Below are positions 7,091 to 15,902 of a DNA stretch of 64,000 bases, piece after piece (the stretch's first letter is position 1; each line of letters starts with the position of its first letter). The notes under the pieces were generated by a model. The model was not told the origin of the DNA, ran no database searches, and saw only the letters and a program-made list of their open reading frames with translations. The DNA is from Bacteroides sp. CAG:443 (GTDB lineage Bacteria > Bacteroidota > Bacteroidia > Bacteroidales > Bacteroidaceae): assembly GCA_000432735.1 (NCBI GenBank), contig FR887750.1, forward strand, positions 18,980 through 82,979, given 5' to 3'. The translations under genes and the position numbers were made by a program.

Positions 7091-8209
7091 ATGATTGCAT
7101 TATTTTTGGCAGGCAGTTTCTTGATAGCCCTGCTGCTGGGAATAGTGATGATTCCCAACATTCTGTTAGTGTCCTACCGAAAACGTTTGTTCGATTTGCC
7201 TGATTCTCGTAAGGTACATACTTGTCCTGTACCTCGTTTGGGAGGGATTTCCTTCTTACCGGCCATTGTCATCACTTTCGCGTTGATAATGGGATTCCGT
7301 ATTCTCCATGGTATACCGGTAGAAAATCTTCCGCTGTCGCGTACCTTGTATGAATTCCTGTTTTACATTGTTGGAGCCATGCTGCTGTATCTGACGGGTG
7401 TGCAGGATGACCTGATTGGTGTAGGTTACCGCCGGAAGTTCCTGATACAGATACTAGCGGCCTTGCTGCTCGTTTCTTGCGGCGACTGGATCCGTTCGCT
7501 GGGCGGGCTGTTCGGCATTTACGACCTTCCGGCATGGCTAGGCATTCCACTTACTGTTTTCCTTGTCGTTTATATTACCAATGCCATCAACTTGATAGAC
7601 GGTATCGATGGACTGGCTTCCGGCTTGTGCTGCATTTCTCTTGCCATGCTCGCCTACATGCATATCTATGTGGGACAGTATGTTTACGCCTTTTTGGCAC
7701 TGGCTACCTTGGGTATCCTGATTCCTTTTTGGTGTTACAATGTATTCGGTAATGCCCAAAAAGGCCATAAGTTGTTTATGGGAGATACCGGCAGCCTTAC
7801 CCTGGGCTATATCCTGAGTTTTTTGGTTATCCACCTGAGTTTTGTTCACTTTGACGAAGTCGAACATACCAATCCGTCGCTGGCGATTGCCCTCAGTACC
7901 CTGATTGTTCCTCTGTTCGACGTGGTGCGTGTAGTATTACATCGTGTACGTAACGGAAAAAGTCCCTTTCTGCCCGATAAGAACCATTTTCATCACAAGC
8001 TGCTGCGTACCGGTATGCGGGTACGCTGGGTGATGATAACTATTCTGGCTATTTCACTCTTCTTTATTGGGTTGACCTTGCTGCTGTTGCCTTACTGCAA
8101 CGTTACCTTTATCCTGATTATTGATATCATTCTGTGGATAGCATTGCATCTTTATCTGAATATGCTGATTGCCCATAAAGTAAAACAAACTACACTTGTA
8201 AATAATTAA
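7091..8209 (+). CDS. Undecaprenyl-phosphate sugar-1-phosphate transferase (WecA/MraY family)
   Basis: A 372-residue inner-membrane protein with about ten or eleven membrane segments. Family motifs are present in order: VQDDLIGVGYRRK (Asp106-Asp107), NAINLIDGIDGLASG (about 164-178), GDTGS (231-235) and the His-rich HFHHKLLRTGM near 295. It transfers a sugar-1-phosphate from a UDP-sugar (usually GlcNAc, GalNAc or a related sugar) to undecaprenyl phosphate and so starts each capsule repeat unit on the cytoplasmic face. It lies 10 bp after upxY. Here this gene is near the front of the operon rather than at the end. The precise sugar is unknown. Confidence 0.9.
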   Translation: MIALFLAGSFLIALLLGIVMIPNILLVSYRKRLFDLPDSRKVHTCPVPRLGGISFLPAIVITFALIMGFRILHGIPVENLPLSRTLYEFLFYIVGAMLLYLTGVQDDLIGVGYRRKFLIQILAALLLVSCGDWIRSLGGLFGIYDLPAWLGIPLTVFLVVYITNAINLIDGIDGLASGLCCISLAMLAYMHIYVGQYVYAFLALATLGILIPFWCYNVFGNAQKGHKLFMGDTGSLTLGYILSFLVIHLSFVHFDEVEHTNPSLAIALSTLIVPLFDVVRVVLHRVRNGKSPFLPDKNHFHHKLLRTGMRVRWVMITILAISLFFIGLTLLLLPYCNVTFILIIDIILWIALHLYLNMLIAHKVKQTTLVNN

Positions 8210-8248
8210 TCTTAAAAATATAATCAAACATCTTTTAATGCCATTGTT

Positions 8249-9079
8249 ATGAGATTATCTATCCGCTCTTTGTCGCTACAGGTGGCGTTTTTCCTCTTTG
8301 CCGTATGGGCAACCTTTTCGTGTTCGGCTCCTTCTCAAGTAACGTATTTTCAGGATTTGCGTCCCGGTGAGAGTGAGCAGAAAGTGGTGGCGGCTACCGA
8401 AATCAAAGTTCGTCCGGGTGACAAACTGTCTATCATCGTAAATAGCCGTGACCCTCAGTTAAGTCAGTTGTTTAATTTGCCGTATGTCTCTCGACAGATT
8501 GGACAGGTATCTGCATCCAGTAGTTCTGTTTCAGGCTCCAGTCAAGGAATATCTGGTTATACGGTCGATGAAAAGGGAATGATTGATTTCCCAGTGTTGG
8601 GTAAGATTGAGATAGCCGGCAAGAACCGCGAAGAAATTGCAGCTTTCATCAAGGAAGAGCTGCTTTCTAAAAATCTGATAAAAGATCCGGTGGTAACTGT
8701 GGAATACATGAATCTCTGTATTTCTGTTTTGGGAGAAGTGGCAAATCCAGGTCGTTACAGCATCGACCGTGATAAGGTGACCTTACTCGATGCCATCAGT
8801 ATGGCGGGGGATCTGACCATTTACGGCAAGCGTGAAAAAGTATTGGTGCTTCGTGAAGAAGAAGGAGTACAGCATGTATATGGCATCAATCTCTGTTCGG
8901 CAGAGCATTTGTATACATCTCCGGTATATTATCTGCGTCAGAACGACGTAGTGTATGTAGAACCGAACAATGTCCGTGCCCGTCAGGCGACGGTAAATGG
9001 TAACAACGTACGTTCAACGTCGTTCTGGATTTCACTCGCTTCGCTGTTGACCACAATTGCTGTACTTGTCTTTAAGTAA
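8249..9079 (+). CDS. wza: Polysaccharide export outer-membrane lipoprotein (Wza-like)
   Basis: A 276-residue protein with a lipoprotein signal peptide (hydrophobic stretch then FSCSAP, modified Cys25). It is followed by a Poly_export domain (KVRPGDKLSIIVNSRDP) and SLBB-type repeats (VLGEVANPGRYSIDRDKVTLLDAI). A C-terminal hydrophobic segment (FWISLASLLTTIAVLVF) could cross the outer membrane, as the Wza helix does. It forms the outer-membrane channel for the finished capsule and pairs with the Wzc-like protein encoded 27 bp downstream. The length is somewhat short of E. coli Wza, which is normal in Bacteroidota. Confidence 0.88.
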   Translation: MRLSIRSLSLQVAFFLFAVWATFSCSAPSQVTYFQDLRPGESEQKVVAATEIKVRPGDKLSIIVNSRDPQLSQLFNLPYVSRQIGQVSASSSSVSGSSQGISGYTVDEKGMIDFPVLGKIEIAGKNREEIAAFIKEELLSKNLIKDPVVTVEYMNLCISVLGEVANPGRYSIDRDKVTLLDAISMAGDLTIYGKREKVLVLREEEGVQHVYGINLCSAEHLYTSPVYYLRQNDVVYVEPNNVRARQATVNGNNVRSTSFWISLASLLTTIAVLVFK

Positions 9080-9106
9080 TAATTGAAATTTAATAAATTG
9101 TAATTT

Positions 9107-11527
9107 ATGTCCGAAACTCAACAACATACCCGTCCGGCTGCCAAAGCGGACGATTTTATCCGTATTCAGGATTTGTATTACCTCTGCCTTGCCAAATGGC
9201 GATGGTTTGTGTTATCTTTGGTGATATGCTTAGGTATTGCGTTTATTTACTTGCTGAAAACTCCTCCCGTTTATACTCGTACGGCTTCCTTATTGATTAA
9301 AGAAGAATCGAAAGGACAGTCTCTTTCCGGTGACGTCGGAGCCTCGTTTTCCGATTTGGGGCTTTTCCAACCCAATACCAATGTAAACAACGAGCTAGTT
9401 TCGTTGCAATCGCCTGCCGTAATGTACGATGTGGTGAAACGTCTGCATTTGGAAGTGGATTATAGTACGGAAGGAAGTTTCTACGCACAGGTTCGTTATG
9501 GTCAGAACTTGCCTGTAACTGTGAGTTTTGCCGGTTTGGCCGATAATGAAACTGCCGCGCTGACGGTAGAACCTGCTCAATCGAAAGGAATCAAGTTGAC
9601 TTCGTTTGTCCATAACGGAGAAAAGGTAGATGGCGAAGTGGTTGGAACCTTGAACGATAGTTTGGTTACTCCGATAGGAAAGATTGTAATCCGTCCGGCT
9701 GCCGCTTTTGTGGACTGGCAAAAAAGTTCGGAACCGCTGACTGTTTCTCGTTCTGGATTAAATTCGGCTGTCAGCCGATATTCCGCAGGATTAAGTGTTG
9801 CTTTGCAAAGTGAAAAAACTACCATTGTGGATTTAACTTTTAAGGATGTCTGCATCCAACGTGCAGAAGATATTCTGAATACGGTCATTGCGGTATACAA
9901 TGAAAACTGGATTAAGGACAAGAATCAGATTGCGGTTAGTACTTCCATGTTTATCAACGATCGTTTGGGCGTGATTGAAAGCGAGTTGGGCCATGTGGAT
10001 GAAAATATCTCTACCTTCAAGAGCGAAAACCTGTTGCCCGACGTACAGGCAGCTTCGCAGCTTTACATGACGGAACGTAGTCAGGCACAGTCGCAGATTC
10101 TGACCTTGAATACCCAACTTTCCATGGCACGCTACATCCGTAACTACCTGACCGCTGCTTCCAGTCGCAACCAGTTATTGCCTGCCAATTCCGGTTTGGA
10201 AAGTGCGAATATCGAAAATCAGATTTCTGAATATAACAACTTGCAGCTTCAGCGTAATAATTTGGTTGCAAACAGTAGTGAACAGAACCCTTTGGTAGTA
10301 GATATGGACGAATCGCTGCGCTCCATGCGCCGGAGCATTGTATCCTCCGTAGATAACCTGATTACAACCCTGAATACCCAGATTCATAGTCTGGAAAAGA
10401 GCGACCAGCGGGCAACAGAGCGCATCGCTGCCAATCCTTCGCAAGCCAAATACCTGTTGTCGGTAGAACGTCAGCAGAAAGTAAAGGAATCCCTTTATCT
10501 TTTCCTGCTCCAGAAGCGTGAGGAAAACGAGCTTTCGCAGGCTTTTACCGCCTACAATACGCGTGTGATTACCCCACCGACAGGTTCTATGGCACCTACG
10601 GCACCTATGAAGAAAAACATTTTGTTGGTTGCTTTAGCTTTGGGAGTACTAATTCCCGTAGTGTTTGTTTTCTTGCAGGAAACCCTGAATACCCGCGTAC
10701 GTGGCAAAAAAGATTTGGAAAATCTTTCCATACCTTTTGTAGGAGAAATCCCCTTGTATGGCAAAGTCCGTCGTTCCGGTCTGTTCCATAAAAAAGTGAC
10801 TCCGCTTACCGAAACCAAGGTTGTGGTAAAAGAAGGTAGCCGTGACGTAGTGAACGAAGCTTTCCGTGTACTGCGTACCAACTTGGAATTTGTATCTGGT
10901 GAAAACGGAAAGGGACAGGTTATCCTGATGACTTCCTTCAATCCGGGTAGTGGTAAAACCTTCCTGACCGTTAATATTGCCGCTACGCTTGCTATCAAGG
11001 GGAAACGCGTATTGGTTATCGATGGTGACCTTCGTCGCGGTTCTACTTCGGTCTATGTGGGTTCGCCCCACCACGGATTGAGTAATTATCTGGCGGGTAA
11101 AGTACAGCGTATTGAAGACGTCATCGTACCGGCTTCCGAAACCGTTCGTTTCGATGTGTTGCCGATAGGTACTATTCCTCCCAATCCTACGGAGCTGTTG
11201 GCCGGTGAACGTTTGCAGACATTGCTTGCTGACTTCCGTACCCGTTACGACTATATCCTGATAGACTGTCCGCCGATTGAGCTGGTAGCCGATACTCATA
11301 TCATCGGGAAGTATGCCGACCGGACCATCTTTGTGGTACGTGCCGGACTGCTGGAACGCAGTATGCTGCCTGAATTGGAAGCTCTCTATATCGAACATAA
11401 ATTCAAGAATATGACGGTACTGCTGAACGGTACCGAAGGCAACGGTTCGTATCGTTACGGCTATCGTTACGGTTATCATTACGGCTACGGATCTAGCTAT
11501 TATTACGGAAACGAAAAGCAGAAATAA
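9107..11527 (+). CDS. wzc: Polysaccharide co-polymerase / BY-type tyrosine autokinase (Wzc-like)
   Basis: An 806-residue protein. A Wzz domain is flanked by membrane segments (about 35-53 and 504-525) with a long periplasmic coiled region between them. A cytoplasmic BY-kinase follows, with Walker A NPGSGKTF (near 611-618), Walker A' VLVIDGDLRRG and Walker B ILIDCPP (Asp720). The tail is a Tyr-rich autophosphorylation cluster with repeated RYGY and YYYG units. It controls chain length and couples polymerisation to export through Wza. Cycles of phosphorylation and removal by the PHP phosphatase encoded 2 bases downstream are expected from the family. All three kinase motifs look intact. Confidence 0.93.
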   Translation: MSETQQHTRPAAKADDFIRIQDLYYLCLAKWRWFVLSLVICLGIAFIYLLKTPPVYTRTASLLIKEESKGQSLSGDVGASFSDLGLFQPNTNVNNELVSLQSPAVMYDVVKRLHLEVDYSTEGSFYAQVRYGQNLPVTVSFAGLADNETAALTVEPAQSKGIKLTSFVHNGEKVDGEVVGTLNDSLVTPIGKIVIRPAAAFVDWQKSSEPLTVSRSGLNSAVSRYSAGLSVALQSEKTTIVDLTFKDVCIQRAEDILNTVIAVYNENWIKDKNQIAVSTSMFINDRLGVIESELGHVDENISTFKSENLLPDVQAASQLYMTERSQAQSQILTLNTQLSMARYIRNYLTAASSRNQLLPANSGLESANIENQISEYNNLQLQRNNLVANSSEQNPLVVDMDESLRSMRRSIVSSVDNLITTLNTQIHSLEKSDQRATERIAANPSQAKYLLSVERQQKVKESLYLFLLQKREENELSQAFTAYNTRVITPPTGSMAPTAPMKKNILLVALALGVLIPVVFVFLQETLNTRVRGKKDLENLSIPFVGEIPLYGKVRRSGLFHKKVTPLTETKVVVKEGSRDVVNEAFRVLRTNLEFVSGENGKGQVILMTSFNPGSGKTFLTVNIAATLAIKGKRVLVIDGDLRRGSTSVYVGSPHHGLSNYLAGKVQRIEDVIVPASETVRFDVLPIGTIPPNPTELLAGERLQTLLADFRTRYDYILIDCPPIELVADTHIIGKYADRTIFVVRAGLLERSMLPELEALYIEHKFKNMTVLLNGTEGNGSYRYGYRYGYHYGYGSSYYYGNEKQK

Positions 11528-11529
11528 GA

Positions 11530-12240
11530 ATGAGCTGGTGGTGGCCTTTTCAGAAAAAGCAAACACTTGCAGAAAGCGGAATCCTGCGGGGAATGACCGA
11601 CTATCATTCCCACCTGCTTCCCGGTGTAGACGACGGTGTGCAGACTGTCGAAGAATCCTTGGCTATATTGCGGCTGTATGAACAGTTGGGAATCCGTGAA
11701 GTTTGGTTTACACCCCATATTATGGAAGACATTCCCAATACCACAGCTGGACTACGTAGCCGCTTCGAACAGTTTCAGAAACAGTATACCGGAAATATCC
11801 ACTTGCATTTAGCAGCCGAGTACATGCTCGACAACCTCTTCAAGGAACGCCTTGCCCATCGTGATTTATTGCCGATAGGAGAAGAAGGCAATCACCTGTT
11901 GGTAGAAACCTCCTATTTCAATCCCCCGATGGATCTGTATGGCATGATAGAAAAAATCAAGTCAGCCGGATTTATTCCGGTACTGGCACATCCGGAACGC
12001 TATACCTATATGGGGGAAAAAGAGTATCATCGGCTGAAAGAGGCTGGAGTCATGTTTCAGTCGAACCTGCCTTCCTTGGCAGGCAGTTATGGGAAGCTGG
12101 TTCTTCAAAAAGTTCGTCATTTTTCAGTACAAGGATATACCGATATATGGGGAACCGATACCCATCGGTTACAAGTTTTGAACTCAATAATCACATCCCC
12201 TTGTCTGATCAAAGAAATTTCTATAAAAAATGCAATATGA
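11530..12240 (+). CDS. PHP-family tyrosine-protein phosphatase (YwqE/CpsB-like)
   Basis: A 236-residue protein with the PHP metal-binding start TDYHSHLLPGVDDGV, later histidines in TPHIMED, the VLAHPERY block and WGTDTHR at the end. CpsB/YwqE enzymes dephosphorylate the Tyr cluster of capsule co-polymerase kinases using bound metal ions. The gene begins 2 bases after the wzc stop, and its own stop overlaps the rmlA start (ATGA at 12237-12240), so it is translationally coupled on both sides. It takes the place of the low-molecular-weight phosphatase Wzb found in Proteobacteria. Confidence 0.88.
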   Translation: MSWWWPFQKKQTLAESGILRGMTDYHSHLLPGVDDGVQTVEESLAILRLYEQLGIREVWFTPHIMEDIPNTTAGLRSRFEQFQKQYTGNIHLHLAAEYMLDNLFKERLAHRDLLPIGEEGNHLLVETSYFNPPMDLYGMIEKIKSAGFIPVLAHPERYTYMGEKEYHRLKEAGVMFQSNLPSLAGSYGKLVLQKVRHFSVQGYTDIWGTDTHRLQVLNSIITSPCLIKEISIKNAI

Positions 12241-13145
12241 AAGGAATCGTATTAGCCGGAGGTAGCGGTACACGTTTGTACCCTATCACAAAAGGAGTCA
12301 GCAAGCAATTGCTCCCCGTATTCGACAAACCGATGATCTATTACCCGATTTCGGTACTGATGCTTGCAGGCATCCGTGAAATTCTGATTATCTCTACTCC
12401 ATTTGACCTGCCGGGGTTCAAGCGCCTGCTGGGTGACGGGAGCGACTTCGGAGTGCGCTTTGAGTATGCAGAACAGCCGTCACCGGACGGACTGGCTCAG
12501 GCATTTATCATTGGAGAGAAGTTTATCGGCAACGACAGTGTATGTCTGGTGCTGGGCGACAATATCTTCCACGGCGCAGGTCTGACCGGATTGCTGAAGG
12601 AAGCGGTTCGCACGGCAGAAGAGGACAAGAAAGCTACGGTATTCGGTTACTGGGTAAGTGATCCGGAACGCTACGGTGTTGCCGAGTTCGACAACGACGG
12701 AAACTGCCTCTCGATTGAAGAGAAACCAGCGCATCCGAAATCGAACTATGCGGTAGTGGGTCTTTATTTCTACCCAAACAAAGTGGTAGAAGTTGCCAAA
12801 AACATCAAGCCGTCGGCACGTGGGGAACTGGAAATTACGACTGTAAACCAGCAGTTCTTGGCAGACAAGGAACTGAAGGTGCAGACTCTGGGACGTGGCT
12901 TTGCATGGCTCGATACGGGTACACACGACTCTCTGAGTGAAGCCTCTACGTTTATCGAGGTGATTGAAAAACGTCAGGGACTGAAGATTGCCTGTCTGGA
13001 AGGCATTGCTTTCCGTCAGGGATGGATTACGGCAGATAAGCTGAGAGAGCTGGCACAGCCCATGTTGAAAAACCAGTACGGACAGTATCTGCTGCAGGTG
13101 ATAGATGAAGTAGAATATACAGGTAAAAGTAATCTGGACTATTAA
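12237..13145 (+). CDS. rmlA: Glucose-1-phosphate thymidylyltransferase (RmlA)
   Basis: 302 residues starting MKGIVLAGGSGTRLYP, the nucleotidyltransferase signature. It also has GLAQAFIIGEKFIG and VLGDNIFHG, typical of RmlA. It makes dTDP-glucose from dTTP and glucose-1-phosphate, the first step to dTDP-L-rhamnose. The start at 12237 is chosen because family members begin right at this motif and it overlaps the previous stop in ATGA; an in-frame upstream extension to 12147 would run through the phosphatase gene. Four consecutive rml genes (A, C, D, B) follow with 1-22 bp gaps. Confidence 0.95.
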   Translation: MKGIVLAGGSGTRLYPITKGVSKQLLPVFDKPMIYYPISVLMLAGIREILIISTPFDLPGFKRLLGDGSDFGVRFEYAEQPSPDGLAQAFIIGEKFIGNDSVCLVLGDNIFHGAGLTGLLKEAVRTAEEDKKATVFGYWVSDPERYGVAEFDNDGNCLSIEEKPAHPKSNYAVVGLYFYPNKVVEVAKNIKPSARGELEITTVNQQFLADKELKVQTLGRGFAWLDTGTHDSLSEASTFIEVIEKRQGLKIACLEGIAFRQGWITADKLRELAQPMLKNQYGQYLLQVIDEVEYTGKSNLDY

Positions 13146-13146
13146 T

Positions 13147-13719
13147 ATGGAAGTAATTAAAACTGCTATAGAGGGCGTGGTCATCATCGAACCGCGCCTT
13201 TTTAAAGACGACAGAGGATATTTCTTCGAGTCATTTTCGGAACGTGATTTCAATGCACAGGTACGTACCGTAAAGTTCGTGCAGGATAATGAAAGCAAGT
13301 CATGCTACGGTGTGCTGCGCGGTCTGCATTTCCAGAAACCGCCTTTTGCACAAAGCAAGCTGGTACGGGTAATCAAAGGTGCCGTTCTGGATGTAGCCGT
13401 AGATATCCGCAAAGGTTCTCCTACTTTCGGAAAGCATGTAGCGGTAGAGCTGACGGAAGACAATCACCGACAGTTCTTCATTCCGCGTGGTTTCGCACAC
13501 GGGTTCAGTGTACTGACTCCGGAAGTGATTTTCCAGTATAAGTGTGATAATTTTTATGCGCCACAAAGCGAGGGTGCCCTTGCATGGGATGATCCGGACT
13601 TGGGCATTGACTGGAAGGTTCCGGCCGACAAGGTGATTCTATCGGCAAAGGACAAACACCATTCACGCCTGAAGGATTCGGAATGGCTGTTCGACTACAA
13701 GGAAGATTTGTATAAATAA
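13147..13719 (+). CDS. rmlC: dTDP-4-dehydrorhamnose 3,5-epimerase (RmlC)
   Basis: 190 residues, the normal RmlC length. Signatures are KDDRGYFFESFSERDF near the N-terminus, GVLRGLHFQKPPFAQ with the catalytic His, KLVRVIKGAVLDVAVDIR, and RGFAHGFSVL. It epimerises C3 and C5 of dTDP-4-keto-6-deoxyglucose in the cytoplasm. It begins one base after the rmlA stop. Confidence 0.95.
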   Translation: MEVIKTAIEGVVIIEPRLFKDDRGYFFESFSERDFNAQVRTVKFVQDNESKSCYGVLRGLHFQKPPFAQSKLVRVIKGAVLDVAVDIRKGSPTFGKHVAVELTEDNHRQFFIPRGFAHGFSVLTPEVIFQYKCDNFYAPQSEGALAWDDPDLGIDWKVPADKVILSAKDKHHSRLKDSEWLFDYKEDLYK

Positions 13720-13733
13720 GGAAAGGAGCAATC

Positions 13734-14645
13734 ATGAATATTTTAGTGACAGGCGCAAACGGCCAGCTGGGTAACGAGATGCGTATCATCAGCAAGCAGA
13801 CTTCCTATAATTACCTGTTTACCGACGTAGTGGAAGCCGAAGGAGTGGAGACTACTCTGCTGGACATTACCGATGCGGAAGCGGTGGATAAAATGGTACA
13901 GGAACAGCATATCAACTGCATTGTGAACTGTGCGGCTTATACCAACGTAGACAAGGCTGAAAGTGACGCGGTTCTCTGTCGCAAGCTGAATGCTGCAGCT
14001 CCTAAGATTCTGGCGGAAGCCATGAAAAAGGCAGGCGGTCTGCTTGTTCAGATTTCTACCGACTATGTTTTTGGAAGTGATCCGTATAATACGCCATGCC
14101 ATGAGGATCAGAAGGGTACACCTACAGGTGTATATGGTGAAACGAAACTGGAAGGAGAACGATACATTGAAGCTACGGGATGCGACTACGTGATTATACG
14201 TACAGCCTGGCTGTATTCGGAATTTGGAAAGAACTTCGTAAAGACCATGCTGAACCTGACAGCTTCGAAACCGGCTCTGAATGTGGTATTCGACCAGGCA
14301 GGTACACCGACTTATGCGCTCGATCTGGCTGTTGCCATCGAAGCGGTTCTGAATGACTATGCTGCCGAAAAGCCGCAAAATGGGTACAGCAAGACTGGAA
14401 TCTATCATTTCAGCAACGAAGGGGTATGCTCGTGGTACGACTTTACCAAAGTGATAGCCGAGCTTGCCGGACACACGACATGCGATATCCAGCCCTGCCA
14501 CAGCAACGAGTTCCCCAGCCCGGTAAAACGTCCGGCTTATTCCGTACTGGACAAGACCAAGATAAAGCTGACTTTCGGACTGAAGATTCCTTACTGGACC
14601 GACTCGCTGAAAGCATGCATGAGCAACATGGGAGTGCTTAAATAA
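13734..14645 (+). CDS. rmlD: dTDP-4-dehydrorhamnose reductase (RmlD)
   Basis: 303 residues of the short-chain dehydrogenase fold. The N-terminal nucleotide-binding motif is VTGANGQLGNEM, then VNCAAYTNVDKAE, STDYVFGSD and the catalytic YGETKLEGE (Tyr-x-x-x-Lys). It reduces the 4-keto group to give dTDP-L-rhamnose, the last step of the pathway. A purine-rich AAGGAG lies just before the ATG. Rhamnose is therefore very probably a component of this capsule. Confidence 0.94.
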   Translation: MNILVTGANGQLGNEMRIISKQTSYNYLFTDVVEAEGVETTLLDITDAEAVDKMVQEQHINCIVNCAAYTNVDKAESDAVLCRKLNAAAPKILAEAMKKAGGLLVQISTDYVFGSDPYNTPCHEDQKGTPTGVYGETKLEGERYIEATGCDYVIIRTAWLYSEFGKNFVKTMLNLTASKPALNVVFDQAGTPTYALDLAVAIEAVLNDYAAEKPQNGYSKTGIYHFSNEGVCSWYDFTKVIAELAGHTTCDIQPCHSNEFPSPVKRPAYSVLDKTKIKLTFGLKIPYWTDSLKACMSNMGVLK

Positions 14646-14667
14646 ATCATCGCAAACAAAGATAATT

Positions 14668-15813
14668 ATGGAAAATTTTAAACGCAATATAATCGTAACC
14701 GGTGGAGCGGGCTTCATCGGCAGTCATGTGGTACGTCTGTTTGTCAACAAATATCCGGAATACCACATCATCAATCTGGATAAGCTGACATATGCCGGAA
14801 ACCTCGCCAACCTGAAGGATATAGAGAACAAGCCGAACTATACGTTTGTAAAGGCTGACATCTGCGACTATGAGAAGATGCTGGAGCTGATGCAGCAGTA
14901 TCACGTAGACGGTATTATTCATCTGGCTGCCGAAAGTCATGTAGACCGTAGCATCAAGGATCCGTTTACCTTTGCACGTACCAACGTAATGGGTACACTG
15001 AGCCTGCTTCAGGCTGCAAAGGTGTACTGGGAAAGCCTGCCTGAAAAATACGAGGGTAAGCGTTTCTATCACATTTCTACCGACGAAGTGTACGGTGCCC
15101 TGAAACTGACACACCCGGAAGGCGTGAAGCCGCCGTTCACCACAAAAGCCTCATCGGGAAAGCATCATCTGGCTTATGGAACGGAGTTCTTCTATGAAGA
15201 TACCAAATACAATCCGCATAGCCCGTATTCTGCATCGAAAGCCAGCAGCGACCACTTTGTACGTGCTTTCCACGATACATACGGCATGCCGACCATCGTA
15301 ACGAACTGTTCGAACAACTACGGTCCATATCAGTTCCCTGAAAAGCTGATTCCGCTGTTTATCAACAACATCCGTCACCGCAAACCGTTGCCTGTATACG
15401 GCAAGGGTGAAAATGTGCGCGACTGGCTGTATGTGGTAGACCATGCACGTGCCATCGACGTGATTTTCCACAACGGAAAGATTGCCGAAACTTACAATAT
15501 CGGCGGTTTCAATGAATGGAAGAATATCGACATCATCAAAGTGGTTATCAATACGGTAGATCGTCTGCTGGGACGCCCGGAAGGAGCTGACATGGATTTG
15601 ATCACCTACGTAACCGACCGTCCGGGACACGACATGCGTTATGCCATCGACTCTACCAAGCTGCAAAAAGAACTGGGCTGGGAACCGAGCCTTCAGTTTG
15701 AAGAGGGTATTGAAGAGACCGTGAAATGGTATCTGGATAATCAGGAGTGGATGGATAATGTTACCAGCGGTGATTATCAGAAGTATTACGAGAGTATGTA
15801 TAAGAACAGATAA
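14668..15813 (+). CDS. rmlB: dTDP-glucose 4,6-dehydratase (RmlB)
   Basis: 381 residues. It has VTGGAGFIGSHVVRLF at the N-terminus, HLAAESHVDRSI, HISTDEVYGAL, and the catalytic YSASKASSDH near 186-195. It converts dTDP-glucose to the 4-keto-6-deoxy intermediate used by RmlC. It ends the rml block; after it the base composition becomes clearly more AT-rich, which marks the border between the conserved front and the variable centre of the capsule locus. Confidence 0.95.
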   Translation: MENFKRNIIVTGGAGFIGSHVVRLFVNKYPEYHIINLDKLTYAGNLANLKDIENKPNYTFVKADICDYEKMLELMQQYHVDGIIHLAAESHVDRSIKDPFTFARTNVMGTLSLLQAAKVYWESLPEKYEGKRFYHISTDEVYGALKLTHPEGVKPPFTTKASSGKHHLAYGTEFFYEDTKYNPHSPYSASKASSDHFVRAFHDTYGMPTIVTNCSNNYGPYQFPEKLIPLFINNIRHRKPLPVYGKGENVRDWLYVVDHARAIDVIFHNGKIAETYNIGGFNEWKNIDIIKVVINTVDRLLGRPEGADMDLITYVTDRPGHDMRYAIDSTKLQKELGWEPSLQFEEGIEETVKWYLDNQEWMDNVTSGDYQKYYESMYKNR

Positions 15814-15902
15814 TAGGGGCACCAATTTATGATAGCATAGTTAGATATACTTCTGACTATGTATTTGTTTCGGAAGTATTGTTTAAGGGTATTGATATTA
15901 TA

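Noticed and set aside
12147..12236. An upstream start for rmlA
   Set aside because: The extra 30 codons overlap the phosphatase gene. RmlA proteins begin at MKGIVLAGG, and ATG 12237 overlaps the preceding stop as ATGA.
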